Assembly (NCBI GenBank): GCA_902635045.1
Contig: CACPMT010000003.1
Coordinates: 1-64,000, forward strand
Reading direction: 5' to 3'
DNA: 64,000 bases
From: an uncultured SAR86 cluster bacterium
GTDB lineage: Bacteria; Pseudomonadota; Gammaproteobacteria; Magnimaribacterales; AG-339-G14
Shown piece after piece: positions 17,467-27,088 of the stretch (the first letter of the stretch is position 1; each line of letters starts with the position of its first letter). The position numbers and the translations under genes are program-made. The notes under the pieces are model-generated. The model was not told the DNA's origin. It was given only the letters and a program-made list of their open reading frames with translations, and did no database searches.

Positions 17467-19274
17467 TGTCTATTTTCGAAAATAAAAAAGATTCAATTGA
17501 GACTTATAGAATCATAGTTTTCTTAAGTCCTTTTTTGATTTTGCTTTTTTTTGCTTTTTTGCAGATATTAAATCTTTCATATTTTAACTCCAACATTTAC
17601 AAAACTCAGTCTGATTCAAATAGATTGTACCAATCAAAAATAGCCCCCCAAAGAGGATTTATTTTTGATACAAAAAATACTCTGCTGGTTGAAAATAATA
17701 TCCAACAGGATTTAGAAATTAATCCTAGTTTTATAGAAAACCCAAGAGTTTTCTTAAAGCAAATTTCTGATTTGCTTGATCTGAATTTTGAAAAAATTGA
17801 AAGTGATTTTTATGTCAGAGCGACAGGCAAAAGTTCTCAAGAACCTTATATCTTGATCAAGGATTTGAATGAACAACAAATTGCAAAACTTAGCGTAAAT
17901 CTAAAAAAAATTAAAGGAGCTGAAATTGTCTCTTCATTTTCGAGAAATGTGATCCACAAGGACATAATGGCTCCAGTTATTGGGTATGTAGGAAATATTT
18001 CAAGAGAAGATATTTTTAATAATCCGGAATTAACAAAATTCAAAAGCTTGAAAATTGGAAAGACCGGTGTTGAAAAAGATTTTGATTCTATTCTCCGCGG
18101 AAATATGGGTTATAGAATTCAGGAAAGAGACTCATATGGCAAGTTAATTAGAAATATTTCGATAGAACCCCCTTTAAAAGGAAAAGATTTAAAACTTTCG
18201 ATTGATTTAGATCTTCAAAAAAAACTTTTTTCAGATTTTAAAGGCAGAAAAGGAGCTCTAGTAGCTATTGAGCCTAGAACAGGATTAATTAGAGCTCTAA
18301 TAAGCTCTCCAACTTATGATCCCAACTTACTTAATTCAATTAATGATTATGAGGAAGTAAAGAGTTTATTAGCTGATAAAGATAGCCCTCTTTTTAATAG
18401 AGCTTTGTCCGGACAGTATCCCCCAGCATCAACGTTAAAACCCTTTGTAGGAATGGCTGCCTTGGAAGCTGAAACAATTTCTTGGGAAAAAAGAATAGTT
18501 GATTCTGGGGAGTACTTCGTTGAAGGAGATGATAGGCCTTATAAAGGTTGGAAAGAGGGCGGACATGGAAACGTCGACATGAAAAAAGCGATTATTGAAT
18601 CATCAGATGTTTATTTCTATGCTTTAGCGTATGACTTAACGATAAACAATCTTTCTCCATTTTTAGAGAAATTTGGTTATGGAAAGCAAAGCGGATTGAC
18701 AGAAAATGAAGCTAAAGGAATTTTACCATCAAGGAAATGGAAGTTGGGATATATCGGTGAAGCATGGTTTAAGGGAGACACTATCAACATGGGAATTGGG
18801 CAAGGATATATTACGGCAACTCCTATACAAATAGCCTTAGCCTATGCAACCTTGGCAAATAGAGGAGAAATAGTAAAACCTAGAATTATTGAAAAGATTG
18901 GAGGCGTTTCTACAGAGAAAGTCTCAAATTTAAATATATCTTTAAGTGACAATCAAAATTGGAAAAGAATAGAAGAAGCCCTGTTAGGAGTTGTGGAGGC
19001 ATCAAATGGAACGGCTAACAACATCTATGATAGGAATATAAGAATCGCAGGAAAAACTGGCACTGCACAAGTAAAGAGTATTGGAGAGACAGAGTATAAA
19101 TTCTTAAGAGAAGATGAGTCATTAAGAGATCATGCGTTATTTGTTGGATACGGACCAGTTGAAGATCCAAAATTAGTTGTTGTTGCAATAATTGAAAACG
19201 GCGAATCGGGAAGCACTGTAGCTGCACCTTTAGTTAGAAAAGCAATAAATTTGTATTCAAAAAATGAAAAATAA
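17466..19274 (+). CDS. mrdA: Penicillin-binding protein 2 (elongasome transpeptidase)
   Basis: The D,D-transpeptidase of the rod-shape elongation machinery, anchored in the inner membrane with a periplasmic catalytic domain. There is one N-terminal helix (about residues 17-37), a dimerisation/pedestal domain, then the catalytic domain with PPASTLKPF (SxxK), SSDVYFY (SxN equivalent) and KTGTAQ. The ORF track starts at a GTG one codon upstream; the ATG at 17466 overlaps the rsfS stop. About 600 residues is normal for PBP2. It overlaps rodA by 11 bp, its functional partner. Confidence 0.95.
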   Translation: MSIFENKKDSIETYRIIVFLSPFLILLFFAFLQILNLSYFNSNIYKTQSDSNRLYQSKIAPQRGFIFDTKNTLLVENNIQQDLEINPSFIENPRVFLKQISDLLDLNFEKIESDFYVRATGKSSQEPYILIKDLNEQQIAKLSVNLKKIKGAEIVSSFSRNVIHKDIMAPVIGYVGNISREDIFNNPELTKFKSLKIGKTGVEKDFDSILRGNMGYRIQERDSYGKLIRNISIEPPLKGKDLKLSIDLDLQKKLFSDFKGRKGALVAIEPRTGLIRALISSPTYDPNLLNSINDYEEVKSLLADKDSPLFNRALSGQYPPASTLKPFVGMAALEAETISWEKRIVDSGEYFVEGDDRPYKGWKEGGHGNVDMKKAIIESSDVYFYALAYDLTINNLSPFLEKFGYGKQSGLTENEAKGILPSRKWKLGYIGEAWFKGDTINMGIGQGYITATPIQIALAYATLANRGEIVKPRIIEKIGGVSTEKVSNLNISLSDNQNWKRIEEALLGVVEASNGTANNIYDRNIRIAGKTGTAQVKSIGETEYKFLREDESLRDHALFVGYGPVEDPKLVVVAIIENGESGSTVAAPLVRKAINLYSKNEK

Positions 19275-20370
19275 CCCATTAAGTTTTTCTGTAAATTTAA
19301 AAATTGACAAGAGTAGTAATAATACCCCTCAATTTGATTATTGGATTTTATTTAGTGTAATTTTCCTTTGTTCCTTTGGATTAGCAATGATTTACAGTTC
19401 AAGTAATTCGCTGGAGATGACCATTAGACAGGGCACTTACTTTTTTTTAGGGCTTTTAGGAATGTTACTGTTAGCATTTTCAAATTTTAGAAAAATGGAA
19501 GTCTTTTATTTGCATAGTTTTTGGCCTGCTTTTTTTCTTCTAATAATTGTTTTACTTTTTCCATCAGAAAACTCTAAAACTAACAGATGGATAGATTTAG
19601 GCCTTTTTACATTTCAGCCTTCAGAGCTAATGAGATTTATCCTGCCAATTTCTGCTGCCTCCTTTTTAACTAAAAATTTAAAGACAAAAATGAAAGATAT
19701 GTGGTTTGTAATTTTTGTTACTTTAATTTGTTTTTACTTGGTTGCTATTCAACCTGATTTAGGAACCTCTATAATAATTTTATTGGCGGGCTTATTGCCA
19801 GTAATTATTTCAGGGTTCCCCTGGATTTATATTTTTTTTGGAGGATTTTTGGTAACACTTTCTTTACCTTTAATTTGGATAAGTTTATACGATTATCAAA
19901 AACAAAGAATTTTGACCTTATTCAACCCAGAAGCTGATGTTTACGGAGCAGGGTGGAATATAGTTCAGTCAAAAATAGCTGTCGGCTCAGGCGGGTTATT
20001 TGGTAAGGGTTTTTTAAATGGCTCTCAAAGCCAATTAAATTTCATACCGGAAAGTCATTCAGATTTTATTTTTTCTGTTATTGCAGAAGAGTTTGGTTTA
20101 CTAGGCATCAGCATTCTCTTTTTTATTTATGGAATTTTAATTTATCGGTTATTGATGGTTTCATTTTACAGCTCAAATAAATTTGCAAAAATAGTTTCAG
20201 GGACTTTATCAATAATCCTTTTAGCGTATATTTCTATTAATATTTCTATGGTAATTGGTTTACTCCCAGTTGTTGGGATGCCATTACCATTTTTAAGTCA
20301 GGGAGGAACTGCATTGATAGTAAATCTATTAACTATTGGAATTATTTTGTCGCTAAGAAAAGAGGTTTAG
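19264..20370 (+). CDS. rodA: Rod-shape peptidoglycan glycosyltransferase RodA
   Basis: A SEDS-family polytopic glycosyltransferase polymerising lipid II together with PBP2 during side-wall growth. The 368 residues have about ten membrane segments. SEDS signatures include NRWIDLGLFTFQPSELMRF (catalytic loop region), QPDLGTSIIIL, and GLLPVVGMPLPFLSQGGTALI near the C-terminus. The start overlaps mrdA, and mltB follows without a gap. Confidence 0.96.
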   Translation: MKNNPLSFSVNLKIDKSSNNTPQFDYWILFSVIFLCSFGLAMIYSSSNSLEMTIRQGTYFFLGLLGMLLLAFSNFRKMEVFYLHSFWPAFFLLIIVLLFPSENSKTNRWIDLGLFTFQPSELMRFILPISAASFLTKNLKTKMKDMWFVIFVTLICFYLVAIQPDLGTSIIILLAGLLPVIISGFPWIYIFFGGFLVTLSLPLIWISLYDYQKQRILTLFNPEADVYGAGWNIVQSKIAVGSGGLFGKGFLNGSQSQLNFIPESHSDFIFSVIAEEFGLLGISILFFIYGILIYRLLMVSFYSSNKFAKIVSGTLSIILLAYISINISMVIGLLPVVGMPLPFLSQGGTALIVNLLTIGIILSLRKEV

Positions 20371-21342
20371 ATGAAAATTTTATTTTATTTATATGCGATT
20401 TTATTTTTTAGTCATTTATCTTTTTCAAATTACCTCGATAGAAATGATGTTCAGGATTTTATAGATTTCATGCACGTTGAACATGGCTTTTCCAAAGATT
20501 TTATTTCTAAAACTCTATCTCAAGCAAGTAAGCAGCAAAACATTATAGATTTAATGAATAACCCTTCTGAAAAAGTAACATCTTGGGATGAATATAAAAA
20601 AAGGGTTTCAATTACCAGAGTTCAAAATGGAATAAGATTCATTAAGGCATATAAAAAATGGTTTATAAAAGCAGAAGAGGAGTTCGGAGTTCCTCGAGAA
20701 GTAATTGCAGCGATAATTGGGCTGGAAACTAATTATGGCGGTTACAAGGGAAATACGAGAGTAATTGATGCGTTAACTACTGCTGCATTTGATTACCCAA
20801 GAAGAAGAAACTTTTTTAAAACTCAGTTAGAAGAGTTTTTTTTATTAACTAGAGAAGAAAACTTCGATCCTCTCATCATTAAGGGTTCTTATGCTGGAGC
20901 TATGGGTTTTGCTCAATTTATGCCTGATAATTATCGAAGGTTGGCAGTAGACTTTGATGGCGATGGCAAAAAAGATATCCTGAGCAATCCAGCAGATGCA
21001 ATTGGAAGCGTTGCTAATTTCCTGAGTTCTACCAAAGGAAATAAACATGGTTGGGAAAGAAGCGGATTCATTGCTGTCGAAGCAGATCCAAAAAAAAGAA
21101 ACAAATCCATAAAATCGTCTTTCAAGCTAAGGTCATACAAAGATTTAGACATCAAAGCAAAAGAAAATCTTGATTTTAATGACAAATATATACAAATTTC
21201 ATTATTTCCAAATGACGAGTCAAAAGACGAGTTTTGGCTTGGAGATAAAAACCTTTACGCAATAACAAGATATAATCCTAGTAGCAAATACGCTATGACT
21301 GTTTTTCTTTTAAGTGAACAAATTGCAAAAATAGGAAACTAA
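20371..21342 (+). CDS. mltB: Membrane-bound-type lytic transglycosylase B
   Basis: It cleaves the MurNAc-GlcNAc bond of peptidoglycan to 1,6-anhydro ends in the periplasm. A signal peptide (about residues 1-19) lacks a lipobox cysteine, so this copy looks soluble, unlike lipoprotein MltB. The SLT-fold catalytic Glu lies in AIIGLETNYGGYKGN; GAMGFAQFMPDNYRRLAVDFDGDGKKDI follows. The 323 residues match the family. Position after rodA is canonical. rlpA, which often follows, is absent. Confidence 0.93.
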   Translation: MKILFYLYAILFFSHLSFSNYLDRNDVQDFIDFMHVEHGFSKDFISKTLSQASKQQNIIDLMNNPSEKVTSWDEYKKRVSITRVQNGIRFIKAYKKWFIKAEEEFGVPREVIAAIIGLETNYGGYKGNTRVIDALTTAAFDYPRRRNFFKTQLEEFFLLTREENFDPLIIKGSYAGAMGFAQFMPDNYRRLAVDFDGDGKKDILSNPADAIGSVANFLSSTKGNKHGWERSGFIAVEADPKKRNKSIKSSFKLRSYKDLDIKAKENLDFNDKYIQISLFPNDESKDEFWLGDKNLYAITRYNPSSKYAMTVFLLSEQIAKIGN

Positions 21343-21344
21343 AT

Positions 21345-22496
21345 ATGAAAAAAATAACTCTGATTTCTCTTTTAATGGCTCATAATATTTTTTCTCAAAC
21401 TTTAATACCTAATCCTCCGGAAGTTTCTGCAACAAGTTTCTTACTTATTGATGCAAAAACAAAAACAGTCATAACATCAAGTGAGCCAAATCAATCTACT
21501 GGTCTTGCTAGTATCACTAAAATTATGACCTCTTATGTAGTAGCTGATCAAATTTCTAAAGGATTTTTAACGGAAGATACCATGGTAGACATAAGTGAAG
21601 AATGTTGGCGTATGGAAGGATCACGAATGTTTATAAAAGAAGGCACTGAAGTATCTATTTCAGAATTACTTAAAGGAGTTATTATCCAGTCTGGAAATGA
21701 TGCTAGTTGTGCATTAGCAGAAAAAATAGCTGGTTCACAATCTGCATTTGCAGATCTAATGAATAATTATGCTGAGCAATTAGGTTTAGAAAATACGAAT
21801 TTCGTAAACCCAACAGGACTTCCAGATATCAACCATTATTCTACAGCCAATGATATTGCAAAACTTAGCATAAGATTGATAGAAGATTTTCCTGACAACT
21901 ATGCTTTATTTAAAGAGAAGGAATATACATTCAATAATATCAGGCAATTAAATAGAAATAGTCTTTTATGGCAAGATGACTCAATTGATGGAATAAAAAC
22001 CGGACATACAAATGCATCAGGTTATTGCTTAGTTGCTTCGGCAAAAAGAGATGAGATGAGACTTATTGCTGTAACTTTAAACAGCACGTCTGAGAAAACA
22101 AGATTACAAGATAGCAGACGGTTATTAGATTATGGTTTTAGGTTTTTTAAAACCAAAAAAGTTTTATCAAAGTCTCAGGAAGTTTCAACTGTTGACGTTT
22201 GGGCAGGATCAAAAGACAAATTATCTATTGGCCCAAGAGAAGATATTTATTTGACACTCACAAAGCCTCAATTTAAGAATATAGAAATGATTATTTCTAA
22301 AAATCTTGGAATAACCGCCCCAATTGAAAAAGGAGATGTTATTGATAGGCTGGATATTTCTATAAATAATGAAGTTAACTCTTCTTTTGATTTAGTTGCT
22401 CTTGAAAAAATTAATACAGAAGGATTCATATGGCCGTATCTAGAATCATTAGCTTTTTATGTATATTCTTTTTTCATGCAAGATGAAGTTCAATAA
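21345..22496 (+). CDS. dacA: D-alanyl-D-alanine carboxypeptidase (PBP5/6 type)
   Basis: It trims the terminal D-Ala of pentapeptides in the periplasm. It has a signal peptide, then SITK (SxxK), SGNDAS (SxN) and KTGHTNASGYCLVA (KTG). A C-terminal beta domain is followed by an amphipathic/hydrophobic tail (PYLESLAFYVYSFFM) for membrane association. The 383 residues match PBP5/6. It lies between mltB and dat, as in Pseudomonas (dacC) and relatives; the dacA/dacC choice is nomenclature. Confidence 0.94.
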   Translation: MKKITLISLLMAHNIFSQTLIPNPPEVSATSFLLIDAKTKTVITSSEPNQSTGLASITKIMTSYVVADQISKGFLTEDTMVDISEECWRMEGSRMFIKEGTEVSISELLKGVIIQSGNDASCALAEKIAGSQSAFADLMNNYAEQLGLENTNFVNPTGLPDINHYSTANDIAKLSIRLIEDFPDNYALFKEKEYTFNNIRQLNRNSLLWQDDSIDGIKTGHTNASGYCLVASAKRDEMRLIAVTLNSTSEKTRLQDSRRLLDYGFRFFKTKKVLSKSQEVSTVDVWAGSKDKLSIGPREDIYLTLTKPQFKNIEMIISKNLGITAPIEKGDVIDRLDISINNEVNSSFDLVALEKINTEGFIWPYLESLAFYVYSFFMQDEVQ

Positions 22497-23330
22497 ATGT
22501 CTGTCTGCTATTTAAATGGAGAATTTTTAAATTTAAAAGATGCAAAAATTTCTCCCTTAGATCGAGGATTTCTTTTTGGCGATTCAATTTACGAAGTTTT
22601 TGCTGCTTATGATAAAAAAGCTTTTAGAATTGAAGAGCATCTCGATAGATTTTATATTAATTTAAAAGAGATAAAGTTAACCGTTAATATTTCTCGTCAA
22701 GAACTAAAAAACATTATTGAATTAGTAATTCAAAAGAATGATTTGAGTAATCAAATTATTTATTTGCAAATCTCGAGAGGATACGAAGAAATTAGAAACC
22801 ATGTACCAGATATTAAATCTGAATCGACCATATTTATTTGTTCATTTCCTTTGAAAAATTTACCAAACCATAATTCAGATAAAGTAAAAATAAGTTTAAG
22901 AGAGGACTTCCGTTGGGGGAAAAGTAATATAAAGTCTACTTCTCTTTTGGCAAACGTGCTTTATAAAATTCAGGGGAATGAAGAAAATCTTGATGAAATC
23001 ATTCTTCATGATAATGGCTATATAACTGAGGGTGCTGTAAGTAACGTATTTTGCGTAAAGAACAAGAAAGTATTAACCCCTTCTTTACAAAATAATATTC
23101 TTCCAGGAGTTACAAGATCAGTAATTATTGATATTGTTAAAAAATTAAATATTCCTTTAGCTGAATCTAGAATTAGCGTTGAAGATTTGAAGAATGCAGA
23201 TGAAGTTTGGATTACGAATACTACTAAAGGAATTCTTTTAGTTTCTGAAATTGATCAAATCAAAGTCTTTCGAGAAGATATGATCTTCAAGGAAGTTCAA
23301 GAAAAATTTATCCAAGAAACTCTGGCTTAA
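22497..23330 (+). CDS. D-amino-acid transaminase (class IV PLP aminotransferase)
   Basis: A fold-type IV PLP transaminase. It opens with YLNGEFLNLKDAKISPLDRGFLFGDSIYE, has the PLP-lysine region KSTSLLANVLYKIQ and ends with ADEVWITNTTKGI. The D-alanine transaminase (Dat) assignment comes from these motifs and from its place directly after dacA, where many gammaproteobacteria carry dat. It would recycle D-Ala or make D-Glu. Branched-chain (ilvE) activity is an alternative, of interest because no ilvE is in the window. Its 3' end overlaps holA by 23 bp tail to tail. Confidence 0.87.
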   Translation: MSVCYLNGEFLNLKDAKISPLDRGFLFGDSIYEVFAAYDKKAFRIEEHLDRFYINLKEIKLTVNISRQELKNIIELVIQKNDLSNQIIYLQISRGYEEIRNHVPDIKSESTIFICSFPLKNLPNHNSDKVKISLREDFRWGKSNIKSTSLLANVLYKIQGNEENLDEIILHDNGYITEGAVSNVFCVKNKKVLTPSLQNNILPGVTRSVIIDIVKKLNIPLAESRISVEDLKNADEVWITNTTKGILLVSEIDQIKVFREDMIFKEVQEKFIQETLA

Positions 23331-24228
23331 TAAATTCAATGATTATTCTTTCAGCACTTTTCCAAAAATTATCATTCCCCTTTTTAAAATTCATATCCAA
23401 GGAAGCAATCTTTTTTTTGAAATAAATAATTTGATTTACGTTTAATTTATTTGTCTTTGTTTTTAGATTATCTAGGTAATCATATGGTCCACTAAACTTA
23501 GAGGTTGAATCTTCTTTCAAAAAGGAAATCCTCTCAATTTCTCTAAAAAGACCCCAAATAATTAAAGCTTCAGAACCTCTTTGAAGTTTAAGATGTTCAA
23601 GTATTTTTAAAGATTCTTCAAGATCTCCTTTCAAGATGGAATTAGATAAATTAAAAATATCAAAATTTGAGTTTTCCGAAATAAAATCACTTTCAGAATT
23701 ATTGTTTAAGATTTTAATCATTTTTAATTCTTGATAAGAAGAAACTAAATTTCCTTGAGTTTTTTCAATAATTAGATCAATTTGCTCTTCAGAAATAGAG
23801 ATGTTAAATCTTTTTGAGAGATTCTTTAACCAAGATTTTTTTTGGTTAGGCCATACTTTTTGAACCTCTATTTCCTCACTATAATTTAAAAGTTTTTTAA
23901 ACCATGCTCTGGTTTTAATTCTCTCTATTCCAAGTATAGAAATAACTAAGCTGATTGTTTCTGATAGGTTTTTACAAAATTCTTCTAATAATTCTCCTTC
24001 GCTTTTAGATGGAGAATTTTCTAACCTGAGATCGATTATTTTTTTCGAAGAAAACAAGTCACTCATTTGTTCTGTCATTAATTCTTCATAAGAAAAAGAA
24101 GTTTTAGAAAAAAAAATTTTTCTTTCTTCATATCCATTTTTCTTTAATTCAAAGATTAACCTATTTCTTTCAAGCTCTATAAGAAAATCTTCCGGACCAT
24201 GAATAAGAAATATATTTTTTTTAATCAT
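23308..24228 (-). CDS. holA: DNA polymerase III delta subunit
   Basis: The delta subunit of the clamp loader opens the beta clamp. The protein is about 306 residues from the chosen ATG, somewhat shorter than E. coli HolA (343). It has IFLIHGPEDFLIELERN at the start (degenerate Walker region), a middle stretch with DLRLENSPSK, and the family-like NSILKGDLEESLKILEHL and IIWGLFREIERI. I moved the start from the ORF-track 24273 to the ATG at 24228 because the upstream residues match nothing and the ATG overlaps the lptE stop. It is the last gene of the leuS-lptE-holA run. Confidence 0.88.
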   Translation of the reverse strand: MIKKNIFLIHGPEDFLIELERNRLIFELKKNGYEERKIFFSKTSFSYEELMTEQMSDLFSSKKIIDLRLENSPSKSEGELLEEFCKNLSETISLVISILGIERIKTRAWFKKLLNYSEEIEVQKVWPNQKKSWLKNLSKRFNISISEEQIDLIIEKTQGNLVSSYQELKMIKILNNNSESDFISENSNFDIFNLSNSILKGDLEESLKILEHLKLQRGSEALIIWGLFREIERISFLKEDSTSKFSGPYDYLDNLKTKTNKLNVNQIIYFKKKIASLDMNFKKGNDNFWKSAERIIIEFIKPEFLG

Positions 24229-24694
24229 AGAAATACAAGTAGAGAAAATTTTTGAGTTGATTTTGAGCTTCAAAAAAGAACATTACTTGAAGATCTTCCA
24301 TTTTTTTTTCGTTAGATAATATTTTATTTGTATCATATGGAAAAATTTCCGAAGAACGGAAGTTAAATTCTTCACTTTTGCCTAATTTACTAATCTGCAT
24401 AGAAATTTCATAATCTATAGTCCCTGTAGCGGCAAAGAAATTTCTATCTTTAGCCCCAGTATATTTTGTTATTGTGTGTCCAAGTATTCTAATATTTAGA
24501 TCAGCATCTTTTGAATTTGAAAATTGAAAGTTTAAAAAGCTGCCTTTCTTTCTCATTTCATTTACAAACTGGTTATTTAATAAAGTATCGTCATAAGAAA
24601 TAAAAACTTCAAAAGGCTTTCTTTTAGAAGAATCTATAGGAGAAAATCCGCAAGAAAACAGGATGAAGGAGATCAAAACAATTAAAAATTTCAC
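24221..24694 (-). CDS. lptE: LPS-assembly lipoprotein LptE
   Basis: LptE plugs the LptD barrel that inserts lipopolysaccharide into the outer membrane. The N-terminus is a lipoprotein signal with lipobox ILFSCGF (Cys near residue 15), and the start CGFxP is typical of LptE/RlpB. The 157-residue length fits. Sequence similarity in this family is low, so the call leans on the signal and on the conserved order leuS-lptE-holA. Confidence 0.88.
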   Translation of the reverse strand: MKFLIVLISFILFSCGFSPIDSSKRKPFEVFISYDDTLLNNQFVNEMRKKGSFLNFQFSNSKDADLNIRILGHTITKYTGAKDRNFFAATGTIDYEISMQISKLGKSEEFNFRSSEIFPYDTNKILSNEKKMEDLQVMFFFEAQNQLKNFLYLYFYD

Positions 24695-27088
24695 TTATTG
24701 AACGACAAAATTGATAAGTTTTTTTTCTATGAAAATGGTTTTTTTTATTTCTTTATCAATGATAAACCGTTTAACATTTTCTAATTCTTTGGAAAGCATA
24801 ATAACCTCTTTTTCAGACTTCTCTTCATCTAATTCTAGTGACCCCCTCAATTTTCCATTTACTTGAACTATTAATTTATAACTCTTTTCTTCTAATAAAT
24901 TAGAATCAAAAACAGGCCATGCCTCACTATAAATTTCTTTTCCATTTTGTAAAACATTCCAAAGTTCATGAGTTATATGCGGAGTTATGGGGCTAAGCAT
25001 TAGAAGAGATGAATCAATTATTTTTTTAAATAGTTTTCTTTCTTCCTCAGAAATTTCACCTTTTTCAAACTCTTTTGGTATTGCATTCAATAGTTCCATT
25101 ATTGCTGCAATAGCTGTATTGAATGAATTCCTTCGTTCGAAATCATCAGTTACTTTTTTAATAGTTTGATTTAATTTTATCTCTAGCGGCTTAAGATCAA
25201 ATGTGGAATTTGTAGAAAGATTTTTTTGTTTTTTTAAAATAGATGTAAGTTTCCATAGCTTATTTAAAAATTTAAAAGATCCTTTTACTCCATCATTAGA
25301 CCACTCTAAAGATTGTTCTGGCGGAGACGCAAACATTGAAAAAAGTCTTACTGTATCGGCTCCGTAACTATCAATAAGCTCTTGCGGATTCACAGTATTG
25401 CCTTTAGATTTTGACATTTTATTTCCATCCTTAAGCACCATGCCTTGACATAATAGCTTATTAAAGGGCTCTCTAAATTTTACCAAACCTAAGTCATTCA
25501 ATGCTTTGGAAAAAAACCTTGAATATAACAAATGCAAAATAGCATGTTCTATTCCTCCAATGTATTGATCTACTGGCAACCAATAATCAACCTCTTCATC
25601 AAAAATTGATTCCGATGATTTGTGAGAAGCAAATTTTGCAAAATACCATGAAGATTCAAGGAAAGTGTCGAATGTATCAGATTCTTTAATATATTCGTTT
25701 CCGTTTTTTGCTAAAACCTTAGAATCAATTTCTTCTTGACTTAGATCTGAGAACGGAATTACATCGGCAGAGTTTTTCTTATTTATCATCATTGGAATAG
25801 GCGCACCCCATTTTCTTTGTCTTGAAATGCCCCAATTTTTAAGTCGGTAATTTACTTTTTCAGACCCAAAATTATTATCTTTGGCCAGTTTAGAAATTTT
25901 TTCAAAGGCTTCTTCAAAATTAAGGCCATCAAGTTCATTTCCCGAATTAATGAGTACGCCTTTTTCTACTTGAGCTTTATCAAGTTCAAGTTTTCCATCA
26001 CCAGTGTCAATAACTTGTTTTATTTTGATATTATATTTTTTAGCAAATTCAAAATCTCTTTGATCGTGACCAGGAACAGCCATTAATGCACCAGATCCGT
26101 AATCCATCAAGACAAAATTAGCAACCCAAACTTCTATTTCTTCTTTTGAAATGGGATGCATAGCTTTAATATCTAATTTATATCCTTTTTTCTCCTCAGA
26201 TATTCTTCCTGCTTCAGATGTAGTTCCCTTAGAATTATTTTTTAACCATTCTTCAAGAGTTTTATCTTTCTTGGCTAAATTAGTAACAATTGGATGTGCA
26301 AGAGAAAGTGCCAGAAAAGAAACTCCCATGATGGTATCTGGTCGAGTCGTAAAAACTTCTATTTGTTCTTTATTTGAAAGATTAAAAGTAAATTCCATAC
26401 CGATTGATTTACCTATCCAATTTTTTTGCATCGTTTTTACTTGCTCAGGCCAATCTTTTAAGGAATCGAGTTCAGAAAGAAGCTCTTCTGCATAGTCACT
26501 TATTTTAAAAGCCCACTGATCAATGATCTTTTTTTCGACATCAGCTCCTGATCTCCAACCTTTACCGTCAATTACTTGTTCATTTGCCAAAACAGTTTGA
26601 TCTACTGGATCCCAATTTACTTCTGCTTTTTCTCTAATAACTAGTCCTTTTTTATACATTTCACAGAAAAGCCACTGCTCCCATTTATAGTATTCCTCGT
26701 CACACGTTTTGATTTCTCTTCGCCAATCATATGCAAACCCCAGAGAAGTAAGCTGTTTTTTCATAAATTGGATATTTTTTTCAGTCCATTTCTTTGGTGA
26801 AATATTATTTTGAATGGCGGCGTTTTCTGCAGGCAGACCAAATGCGTCCCAGCCCATAGGTTGCAAAACATTCTTGCCTTTCATTCTCTGATATCTAGAA
26901 ATTACATCTCCAATTGTATAATTCCTTACATGTCCCATATGTAATTCTCCTGAGGGATAAGGAAACATACTCAAGCAGTAGTATTTTTCTTTTTTACTGT
27001 CAGGTTCAACCTCAAAAGATTTATTTCTTTCCCAGTAAGCTTGTGCTTTTTTTTCTATATCGGCAGGATTGTAGGAATCTTCTTTCAT
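24695..27088 (-). CDS. leuS: Leucyl-tRNA synthetase lacking the leucine-specific domain
   Basis: It charges tRNA-Leu. Visible are the HIGH equivalent PSGELHMGHVRNYTIGD (about residues 45-61), the CP1 editing domain with VFTTRPDTIMGVSF, KMSKSKGNTVNP, the anticodon-binding helices and the C-terminal VQVNGKLRG. At 797 residues it is about 60 shorter than E. coli LeuS (860). Much of the difference sits just before KMSKS. E. coli has an inserted leucine-specific domain of about 45-50 residues there, whereas here LLCQGMVLKDG runs straight into NKMSKS, as in the Bacillus-type enzyme. It overlaps accC by one base. Confidence 0.96.
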   Translation of the reverse strand: MKEDSYNPADIEKKAQAYWERNKSFEVEPDSKKEKYYCLSMFPYPSGELHMGHVRNYTIGDVISRYQRMKGKNVLQPMGWDAFGLPAENAAIQNNISPKKWTEKNIQFMKKQLTSLGFAYDWRREIKTCDEEYYKWEQWLFCEMYKKGLVIREKAEVNWDPVDQTVLANEQVIDGKGWRSGADVEKKIIDQWAFKISDYAEELLSELDSLKDWPEQVKTMQKNWIGKSIGMEFTFNLSNKEQIEVFTTRPDTIMGVSFLALSLAHPIVTNLAKKDKTLEEWLKNNSKGTTSEAGRISEEKKGYKLDIKAMHPISKEEIEVWVANFVLMDYGSGALMAVPGHDQRDFEFAKKYNIKIKQVIDTGDGKLELDKAQVEKGVLINSGNELDGLNFEEAFEKISKLAKDNNFGSEKVNYRLKNWGISRQRKWGAPIPMMINKKNSADVIPFSDLSQEEIDSKVLAKNGNEYIKESDTFDTFLESSWYFAKFASHKSSESIFDEEVDYWLPVDQYIGGIEHAILHLLYSRFFSKALNDLGLVKFREPFNKLLCQGMVLKDGNKMSKSKGNTVNPQELIDSYGADTVRLFSMFASPPEQSLEWSNDGVKGSFKFLNKLWKLTSILKKQKNLSTNSTFDLKPLEIKLNQTIKKVTDDFERRNSFNTAIAAIMELLNAIPKEFEKGEISEEERKLFKKIIDSSLLMLSPITPHITHELWNVLQNGKEIYSEAWPVFDSNLLEEKSYKLIVQVNGKLRGSLELDEEKSEKEVIMLSKELENVKRFIIDKEIKKTIFIEKKLINFVVQ

